Origin: Sordariomycetes sp. S80-01Y
Taxonomy: Eukaryota > Ascomycota > Sordariomycetes
Assembly (NCBI GenBank): GCA_037042185.1
Contig: JAXQJY010000029.1
Coordinates: forward strand, 1,860,001 to 1,924,000
Direction: 5' to 3'
Length of the DNA stretch: 64,000 nucleotides
Shown: piece after piece, positions 56,582 through 64,000 of the stretch
How the letters are laid out: every line of letters starts with the position of its first letter
How positions within the stretch are numbered: the stretch's first letter is position 1
Program-made: the position numbers and the translations under genes
Notes under the pieces: generated by a model
What the model was told of the DNA's origin: nothing
The model's input: only the letters and a program-made list of their open reading frames with translations
Databases searched by the model: none

Positions 56582-58529
56582 TGTCTGGCGTTTTGTCGCG
56601 GGCGACTTTGGTGTTGACGGTGACTGAAGGTGGCTTGTGTTGGGTGACGTCGGTATGGAACCAATTCATGAATTTTACGCCGGTGGTCGGAAGCGCGACC
56701 AAAATTTTTGAGCTTCAGTCCCTCAAGATCGGGAAGTCTAGTCTAAAGCTTGTGTTCACCACTCGGTCACTGCAGGGGAGGGAGGGTTAGTCGCAATCTA
56801 CTTTCACTCGGAGTACGATGTTCTTGTTCATCTTTATTTACTATTACACGGCATTTACTCTCCAGCTGGACGAGGATCAGGTTGTCGTGGTTTGATTTTC
56901 ATTGAGGGGCCCAGTGATGATGGCGCCTTCAACTTCAAGTCAAAAACCATTGAGGGAACAGCAGACCGAAGACTTATGACCAAGAGAAGAATATAGAAGA
57001 GTGGTATTGTCTTCTCCGAATTGAAATCCGTGTGGCTCAAAACTTTTTCACAGCCCTCCGCCTTGGAATCGGGAACGAGTGTAGGGTAGCCAGCATGAGT
57101 GAGATTTGACCTCGAGTACGAAGAGAAGAATGACATAGTATGTACTACCATGCCTGGAATATCGGGAGCATGTTCACCTCACATTCACTCTCCTGTCCGC
57201 ATGTTCATCGGAAAAGGTAGCGCCTATACGGGAACAAGCTCACTCAAGTGCTGTTCCTTCTCCATCCAAGTCCCAGGTGCAGATCCATCCCTTGCATTTG
57301 AGCAACCACCTGTCTCACCCGTCAGATCAAGCTTCAGACACGCTCCAGCCACGTTTCTGCCACCCGGCCTCATCCGAGCTAGTGACTCACATCAGATTAA
57401 GACATCGACTCATCCCTGGGTGTAATTCGATGTCTTGAACTCCCCAAGGTCGTCAAATCAACGTTGCGTCAGCCGCGACCAACGCCGGTTCTGCAGCACC
57501 GCGCCTCAGCATTTGTCCCGAGGGCAAACATGCGGACTGTACACGCATGAATGATCCAGCCAGATGACCAATCGCGGCCCGCGTAGGAGTCGTCGTAAAT
57601 TGAAATGACGAACTCCCCCTTGAGCAGCAGTTCGCGGCCCTTGGCCTTGCGATCAACAACGGATCAGCGGTTCTCGACCTTCGTAGAAATCTTAGCTTCA
57701 TCCCGCCCACGGCCGGAGAGCCTTGCCGGCGGCTAGAACCAGGGGCCGATGGGATTATGCAGGCCGGGGATTTCAAGTTCGTCGAGCTCGGGGATAGAGG
57801 AAGGGGCCTTGAGCTAATCTCTCCGCAAAGGGGGACGCACTGTTGTTTCGAGGGCCATGGGACTTTCGAAGCCGCGTCAGGGAAACGAGGGCCAAGCTCC
57901 TTGGTAAGTCTGAGGTAATTCGCGACTAACATGCACCGTGGTTCACCAAGTTCAAGCAGGCTGAGAGCATTGGGAATGATGTTTGTACGTCGTTCCATAA
58001 TAGACACTTAAAAATTACAGCATTGGTGAATGCAATGCTAGATGAACAACCCAGAAAACAATATGCTGAAACCCTCCATATACACCCAAGGATAGCAATG
58101 CTTTGTCAGTATTCCGAAAATGTACTCAAGAAAACATAGAAGCCAGGACGGCAAACCCTCCACCGCAACAGCGCACACGCATCCTCCCACCCCGTAGAGT
58201 AGATGGCAACCCGATCCGTCAAAAGCATTTCCCGTCAACGGAGTGCCCCTCCTCGGTCAATACCTGAGCAGGTGTCGTGAGCTCGGGCTGTGTTGCTGTC
58301 GTACTCGATTGACGAAGGGGGTCGAGGAGAACCGTGTCTGCCGTGACGTCGAGGGGCTCACTAGGCTTGGAGCAAAACTAAGCAAGGATGTTGACGGAAG
58401 GCTTCACCGGGCTGGGCGTGACTGGAAATCGTTCGTGCACATCTAACAAAAACAGATTCATATTGTTTGCGTGGCGCCTAGGAGAGAGGCCGTGAGGCAT
58501 GCTGCAGATGGGAAGCGAAAGGGATCCGC
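56582..58529. other. intergenic; one doubtful coding relic on the minus strand
   Basis: It holds the ADE2 promoter and the 3' region of the GH17 gene. A 184-codon frame at 57453-58007 (-) looks unlike a protein. Another minus-strand frame over the same bases gives a more protein-like run (KGEFVISIYDDSYAGRDWSS) but has stops on either side. See findings; no gene is claimed. Confidence 0.4.
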
Positions 58530-60200
58530 TTAGAAGAGGGAGAAGTAGTCCTTGCAGCCCCAGTGCTGCTCAACGTTCTGGGGGCCGGGCTCCTTCCAGC
58601 TGTCGCTGGTGTAGGAGAAGAAGACACTGCGGTCACCGCACTCCTTGCGGATGGAGTCAAGGGCCTCAGCCTGGGCGTCGGCGCCGGGGCAGGCAGAGCC
58701 CATGCAGTTACCCTCGAGAGGCCAGCCGCACTCCAGGTTGACAGCCTTCTTGCCAGAGCAGATGGAGTCAAGGATATCAAGCTGGCTCTTGACGAACTTG
58801 CCGGCCATGCTGGCGAAGTTCTCAGCGTTGAAGAAGGGGTGGACGTTGGCACCGGTGAAGTCAACAGCGTCGCAAAGAGCGCCGGAGGTGCTGGGGTCGA
58901 GCCACTGAGCAAGAGTCTCGGCCACAGTGTAGGGACCGGTGTAGGCGGAGAAGGAGCTCCTGACAGTCTTGATGAGGCTGGCAAGCTCGGAAGGTGTGCA
59001 GAAACCGTTCATGACGGACTCGTTACCGACAATGACAAGCTTGACGAGATCCCACTGAGCCCACTCAGAGATGGCATCGATCTGCTCCTTGATCTCAGGG
59101 GTCTGAGCAGAGCAGCCAGTCTCCTTGACGAAGATACCAACGAGCATCTTGAGACCGTGCTTCTTGCAAGCGGCACCAACGCTGGGGAGGGTGTCGCAGT
59201 CGGTGGAGTAGACACGGACGACCTCGAAGCCATCGTTCTTGATCTCGGCGAGATCCTTCTCGACCTGCCACGAGGGCTTGCAGTCACCAGTCTGCTCATC
59301 GTAAGGGGTGTAGGTAACACCGTAGTGGTCGCCAGAGCTGCCGAAGCTGCCGTCGAAGTGGCCGCCGCCGTTGCTGGGCTTCTCGGGCTTAGGGCTGGGA
59401 GAGGTCTCCTCCTTGGGGGTGGTAGGCTTGGGCTTGGGAGCCTCGGCGGTCGTCTTGGGGGGAGGGGGAGGGTGGCTGGTCGGCTTGGGGGCCTCAGAGC
59501 TGGTGTAGGGGCAGACCGTGACGAAGTTGGTGTCGGTGACGGTGATGACCTGCTCAGGGGCGGTGTAGGTACCAGGGTTGTAGCTGGTGGGGACGGGGTA
59601 CTCAATGTCGCACTCCTCGGTCACGGTGGTAGTGATGGGAGCAATGGTGTAGGTACCGGCGGTAGGGCACACGTACTCGGTCTCGATGATGGTCTCGATG
59701 ACCTTGCCGTCAGGCTGAGTGGTGTGGGTGGCCACGGGGCAGGTGACGGTGGTGGCCTCCTCGACAATGGTGGTGACACCACCAACGGTGTGAGTACCCG
59801 AGGGGACGTGGGTGCTGGTGCCAACGCAGACAGTGGTGGTCTCCGACAGAGTCACGGTGGTGGCAGTGAAGGTGTAGGTGCCGGGCGTAGGGCAGGTGAT
59901 GGGCTCAGGCGTAGGGACCGGGAGCTTGGGGGTCTCGGTGGTGGTGGGGGTTGTCGGCTTGGGCGTCTCCGTGGTGGACGGGGTGGGCGTGACGGTGGTC
60001 GTGGGCTTGACGCTCGTCGTGGCAGGCGGCGGCGGGGGGCACAGAGTCGGCTCGCCAGTGACGGTCGTGTAGATGGTGGTGCAGCCAGGCGTGCACATCT
60101 CAGCCTCGCCCCTCTTGAACAGCTGGTGGGCGTGACGGTGGTTGATGGCGGTGGCGCCAGTGGCCATGGCCGCCAAAGCAGCGGCAGCAAAACCCTTCAT
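58530..60200 (-). CDS. btgE: secreted GH17 cell-wall glucanase/transglycosylase (BtgE-like)
   Basis: A secreted, wall-associated beta-1,3-glucan-active protein of 556 aa. Residues 1-18 (MKGFAAAALAAMATGATA) are a signal peptide, and FKR at residues 28-30 is a probable Kex2 site. About residues 31-285 are Thr/Pro-rich, with repeated Cys-containing modules (for example CPTPGTYTFTATTVTLSETT and CPTAGTYTIAPITTTVTEEC) and Pro/Thr/Lys hinges, likely O-glycosylated and wall-binding. A Gly-rich linker leads to the GH17 domain (about 300-556). Glu394 in VIVGNES is the likely acid/base and Glu490 in NLECGWP the nucleophile. There is no GPI tail; the protein ends at KDYFSLF. It matches the fungal BtgE/SCW-type group rather than vacuolar or secreted Bgl2 forms, which lack the long N-terminal part. 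Confidence 0.93.
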   Translation of the reverse strand: MKGFAAAALAAMATGATAINHRHAHQLFKRGEAEMCTPGCTTIYTTVTGEPTLCPPPPPATTSVKPTTTVTPTPSTTETPKPTTPTTTETPKLPVPTPEPITCPTPGTYTFTATTVTLSETTTVCVGTSTHVPSGTHTVGGVTTIVEEATTVTCPVATHTTQPDGKVIETIIETEYVCPTAGTYTIAPITTTVTEECDIEYPVPTSYNPGTYTAPEQVITVTDTNFVTVCPYTSSEAPKPTSHPPPPPKTTAEAPKPKPTTPKEETSPSPKPEKPSNGGGHFDGSFGSSGDHYGVTYTPYDEQTGDCKPSWQVEKDLAEIKNDGFEVVRVYSTDCDTLPSVGAACKKHGLKMLVGIFVKETGCSAQTPEIKEQIDAISEWAQWDLVKLVIVGNESVMNGFCTPSELASLIKTVRSSFSAYTGPYTVAETLAQWLDPSTSGALCDAVDFTGANVHPFFNAENFASMAGKFVKSQLDILDSICSGKKAVNLECGWPLEGNCMGSACPGADAQAEALDSIRKECGDRSVFFSYTSDSWKEPGPQNVEQHWGCKDYFSLF

Positions 60201-62192
60201 CTTGAATTTTCTGTCGGTGATATTATGTACCGGTCGATTATGTATATCGGATTTGCGATGAGAAACGAATGCCCGCTAAAAGAGTGAAGCGGTGGGTTGG
60301 AATGAATGAAAGAAGGGACGAAAGCGAGGATTGACGCTGGCTTTCTTTACAAGCTCGACATGTGCAGGTGAAGAGGGAAGGGGAGGGAGGCGAAGGATTA
60401 TGAAGAGAGCGACGGGGATGTTATTATTGCTCGCAGCCTCCTGCGAGCCCTGTCCGTCTCCTGGAGATTGAGCCGGGGTGCGTTGACCAGTGCGGTTTGG
60501 CGGAGCAAGCCAAGGATACCTCGCCGACCACGGTGAGCCACACCAAGCCGGAGGTACCGACCACCCGAAAGACAGCATGGTCCAAGAGGGCAAGCCACCG
60601 TGGTCACCGTCTGGCCGTGTTGAGGTGCCCTTTGGACGCGTATTCGCGGGCCATAGGGGGGAGGTGGAGCGCACTAGGCTGAGTGCAATCTCAAATGGCC
60701 CTGCACGCCTCGAAAGGGGGAAGATGGGGTGCCTGTCAAGGGGTTGCATCCAATGACCACTGGCCCATGGCTAGTCAGGGGCGCGACGACAGCCAGCAAA
60801 TGAACGTCGGAGCCGGCGCAAACTGGGGGAATCATGCCTGTAATGAGCGAGGTGAGCATTGGCGAGAGAAATTGAGCACCGAGAAGCCGCTGTCATTTGC
60901 CACTTGGATGTGCTCATTTGGCGCCGAGGTTCGTGTGATGGCGATGGCTGAGGTTCAGTGTCGGTGTCAGTGGCATTGGCAGCCCAGACTGAGGCGCTTC
61001 ATTCTGACACCTTGACCCTTTGAGGTCTCGGTGTCTGTCTCGATGGTCCTCCAAGTCTTTCCAGTGGCTCTTAGTGGTAATGAGTTCTCTGGGCTGCCCT
61101 GAGACGCTCGAGGCTGTGCTGATCTGTTGCCACAATTGGCCATGTCCCCGGTGGGGCGAGAGATTTGTTCCTGCGTCGGTACCCACTCTCTCCCGAATCC
61201 AGGAACAGACCGACTCAAAATCGACGAATCGTCGCTCCGAGGCTTTGCTCCCTGTGGCTGTCGCTGGCTGGCCTAGGCCCACGCTTGGGGGGGGACTCGG
61301 TTGCTTGGTCGCTTGGCTGGTAAAATGAAGGGAATCTCCAGGTCCAGGACACCAGCGCCAGAGTGGCTGTCGTTGTAGTCTGGGGGGCTGCCAAGCCCGA
61401 GGTGGCTCGTAAATTCCCCGGCGAGTCGAGGCGTTCGAGATTCGAGGGCCATGGGATCCGAGACACAGGATTCTGATGGCTGACATGCTGAGCCCCGAGT
61501 TTGCCGTTCTTCAACGGCCTTCGACATGACATCCTCGAGCCCTCTGTGTCTACAGCAGTAGCACACGGCTCGCATAGGGCCCGGTAGTTGGCTGCCTGTT
61601 TGGTAGTCCAGTTCGTGTTGCAATCATCCAACTCGTGTTGGGGTCCGTAGCGTGCTCCTCAAATGATCAGGGGCTGCGTCTGCAGCTGTCGACATCGGCA
61701 CATCGCCCATCGGAAATCGACTGGAGTCGAGATTGCCGCCCACATCGGCGCATGCTCAAATTTAGACGATTCGATCTCTCTTTCTCCAAGCTTGACCGAC
61801 TGGCTCCTTGCGAGCATACTAACCGTTGATGGCAAAGATGCGCAACGCCGTTCTGCGTGTCATTACGGCTGGTCATGGCCGATCGTCGAGGTCAGAAGCT
61901 TGTTTCCACCAGAGCAGAAACGCGATTAGTTGATGATAGGATTGCCGATTTGAAGTCTTCATCTCGGGAAACCACTGGCAACAAGGGCGTGTCTAGTGGT
62001 ATTCCCGCACTCGTTCCCCTGCCGCAGGACTGTCCCAGTTGTGATGAACGGCGTGGCCGAGCGCGGAATGGTAGTGCACAGAACTTGACTTTTGCCTTCT
62101 AAGCGTCGCTGATGTCATTGGGTACTGTTGACACGACCGAGTTATCGTGACGAAGCCGAACCTCATGACGTGCGCAGTGAGAAGGGATCGAT
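60201..62192. other. intergenic upstream of the GH17 gene; no gene seen
   Basis: About 2 kb without a recognisable coding region on either strand. The left end is the GH17 promoter and leader. Confidence 0.45.
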
Positions 62193-62587
62193 CTAACAGT
62201 AACGGATCAGCTTAGAGGTTCCCAGGCTGACGACGATCTCGAACTGCGACCCACCGTTGTAGCTGCTGGTGAAGCCCGCGAGCATCTTATCATGGCAACT
62301 CGAATGGATACCGGACTTCTTCAACGCTCTTGACTGGGCCTCTTTTTCGATGTCAGGGATGATCTGGATGCGTTCTTCGTCCACGCCTCCCGTCAAGATG
62401 CTCGCGCATCGTTAAGATGCTGCAGCACAATTCGCTGAATTGGTTGATCAGAGGTGACTGCTTTCATGAGCTTCTTATTGAACTCGATACGGATCTTCTT
62501 GACTGGATAGTCGAGACATAGATTTGCTGAATCCATGATACTAAATCTGTAGAGCTCGACGTTGTAAATCGCGTCAGAATAATCCAT
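62193..62587 (-). CDS. possible small protein gene with a frame change, doubtful
   Basis: Two abutting minus-strand frames look coding by composition. The first starts at an ATG at 62587 (MDYSDAIYNVELYRF... QRIVLQHLNDARAS) and stops near 62393. The second, in another frame, runs to a stop at 62193 (GGVDEERIQIIPDIEKEAQS... SQFEIVVSLGTSKLIRYC). They could be one gene joined by an intron whose length leaves remainder 2 on division by 3, a degraded copy, or chance. Several GT/AG pairs would fit but none has strong donor and branch signals. I recognise no domain. It would be divergent from CYT-4, 149 bases away. Confidence 0.3.
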
Positions 62588-62736
62588 CACGTGACGTCGC
62601 GAGGTGGCCGTCGCGATGACGCGCCGGTGTTCGCCAAAATTTCTTGAGCCTGCAACCAAGAGCCGCCTTCGTAAAGGGGAGCCCACACACTCCTTCGCCC
62701 GTCGCTTCGGCCCACAGGACAGAGGCATTCGTGATT

Positions 62737-64000
62737 ATGTTACGAGTCAAGAACAGACCTTACGTCTGCAGGCAATGTCTTCTTCAGAATACTCGCAGTA
62801 GCCGTGCGCTTCCAATAAAGCTGTCGCACCAGTCGACTCCCGGGCTCAGCCGTCCAGCATCGACTGTAAGTACTAAGTACTGGCACCATGAGATCCATAG
62901 AATCTTTCCTAACAAATGCGACCAGGATCAGAGCTTCAGATGGAAGAAACAGCCTCCTCGTCATGGGTTTTCGCAATCGTCGCAGTCGAAGCCATCTCGT
63001 CAAGGAGGGTCTCAACCATGGAGGTCGAAACCGTCAAATCCAAGATGGACCACAGGAGCTGATGCAAAAACTAAACCCTCTCAAATCCGTGAGCGGCTGC
63101 GTCAGTGGGCCATTCAGAATGAGGGCGAACTCGCTAAGCCGGCCGAGACGATGCCTGGGGAAGATTGGACTGGCGAAAGAGGAGGGAACTACATCACTAG
63201 GACGCAAGCTTCCGCGAGTCCTGCTTGGGAGTCACTTCAAGGAAAGGAACAGGGCATGGCATCCATTGGAGATCCAGAAATGATCGAACCGCGAGATCAC
63301 GAAGTCGGTGTGGATAGCAGGCAGCCTGGTGACCTAGTCGAGCTTAGGTGAGGGTCCAAGACAGCTACCCCCCGCTTCTCACTAACGTCATCTAGACCAT
63401 CTCGCTCAAGAGTCTCAATATTCGCCATCTACCTCGGCTTCAGAGCCGGCAGACACCACTTTTATGGGAGTCATGGAAGATGGATGATCAGCATGGGTTA
63501 TGGGTCACTCTTCACTGTGTCAAACTTCATCACCAAGGCCGAGCTCGAGCCTGTTCTTGCTGAGCTGCCCGAGGGAGCACAACTCGAAGAAATGGAGCAA
63601 GCACGGAATGAAGACAGAGGCCCATCTCGCAATACCGCCGCCGTCCTTCTGAAGAAGATGCACGATTTCAAAACGGAGGCCGAGAAGATCTACTTGCAGA
63701 ACGTGGACAAGCTTGATCGAGCAAGGAGTCTGCTGTCGGACGCGGATCGCGTCAAGTACCTGAGCTTATTTGAGATTGCAGAAATCCTTCTCCCTCGCAA
63801 GATGAAGGACGGCGAGGGCAACTTCTCACCTGCTGCTCTTTACACAGTCCATACCGCGCTATTCCGCGACGAGATTTCCTTCAGACCGCTAAGCCCAACG
63901 AGCGATTGCCACCGGCGAGACCATCTCTTCGAGATTTTCCCTCAGAAGTTCCTCCAAGTCATCAACCGTGTCTCGACCATGGTTCGCAAATACTGGGTAG
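62737..64000 (+). CDS. cyt-4: mitochondrial 3'-5' exoribonuclease of the RNase II family (CYT-4/Dss1), 5' part
   Basis: The catalytic subunit of the mitochondrial RNA-degrading complex; in Neurospora the cyt-4 product is needed for mitochondrial RNA processing and turnover. Only the N-terminal part is here; the gene runs off the window. Exons are 62737-62865, 62926-63347 and 63396 onward. Intron 1 is 60 bases (donor GTAAGT, branch CTAAC, acceptor CCAG), stop-free and a multiple of three; intron 2 is 48 bases (donor GTGAGG, branch ACTAAC). The start MLRVKNRPYVCRQCLLQNTR is a typical mitochondrial presequence. PGDLVELRPSRSRVSIFAIY and YGSLFTVSNFITKAELEPVL match the N-terminal region of fungal CYT-4/Dss1. 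The catalytic RNB domain lies beyond the window. Identification is by family memory, not a search. Confidence 0.8.

Noticed and set aside
57453-58007. 184-codon minus-strand frame as a gene
   Set aside because: Composition and codon use do not look coding, no motif is recognised, and another frame over the same bases is more protein-like.
58563-60287. A 574-codon open frame on the + strand antisense to the GH17 gene
   Set aside because: It mirrors the GH17 coding sequence, whose strong codon bias avoids TTA, CTA and TCA and so leaves the opposite strand free of stops. The product is a featureless Gly/Val/Leu/Arg mix.
1-64000. Secondary-metabolite or resistance gene cluster
   Set aside because: No PKS, NRPS, terpene synthase or pathway-type tailoring set; the lone OYE-family enzyme and MFS transporter are separated by RIM15 and surrounded by housekeeping genes.

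Overview
The window is nuclear DNA of a filamentous ascomycete (Pezizomycotina). The protein sequences look closest to Sordariomycetes, but I could not run a search to place it further. Evidence: short introns (about 48-190 bases) with GTAAGT-type donors and CTAAC/CTGAC branch sites, strongly C/G-ending codons, long pyrimidine-rich leaders, and single-copy ascomycete genes. I see no rRNA, convincing tRNA, transposon, CRISPR array or secondary-metabolite core gene.

Layout, left to right. 1-2100: no supported gene. 2101-6250: two spliceosome genes, PRP31 (-) and CLF1 (+), in a head-to-head pair 229 bases apart. 7462-9576: an RS/DR-rich DUF3824-type protein (-). 11905-12522: a small secreted, probably GPI-anchored Ser/Thr-rich protein (+, three exons). 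13823-16125: a La-domain RNA-binding protein (-, two exons). 16126-20461: gene-poor. 20462-21512: the Golgi traffic protein SFT2 (-, four exons). 24948-26510: a bHLH factor (+) with a very long leader. 27157-29325: NPR3 (-) of the TORC1-inhibiting SEACIT/GATOR1 complex, then ethanolamine kinase 30658-32075 (+), again divergent. 32076-36477: gene-poor. 36478-40774: a large zinc-finger protein (+) combining a Zn2Cys6-like cluster with C2H2-like fingers. 41252-43367: an MFS transporter (-). 45382-51330: the PAS/kinase/receiver protein RIM15 (-). 53267-54547: an Old Yellow Enzyme-family flavoprotein (+). 54761-56581: ADE2 (-). 58530-60200: a cell-wall GH17 protein of the BtgE type (-). 62737-64000: the 5' part of the mitochondrial RNase II CYT-4/DSS1 (+), cut by the window end.

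The set is mostly housekeeping: splicing, vesicle traffic, nutrient signalling (NPR3 and RIM15 act upstream and downstream of TORC1), lipid head-group and purine synthesis, cell wall, and mitochondrial RNA turnover. It is not a functional cluster. Points worth a second look: three introns that are a multiple of three long and lack stops (PRP31, SFT2, CYT-4), so naive ORF calling merges them into protein; the RIM15 receiver with Glu in place of the phospho-acceptor Asp; the Zn2Cys6-like/C2H2 combination; a thrombospondin-type-3-like Asp motif in the MFS N-tail; and the bHLH leader. I did not find a convincing new biological system.
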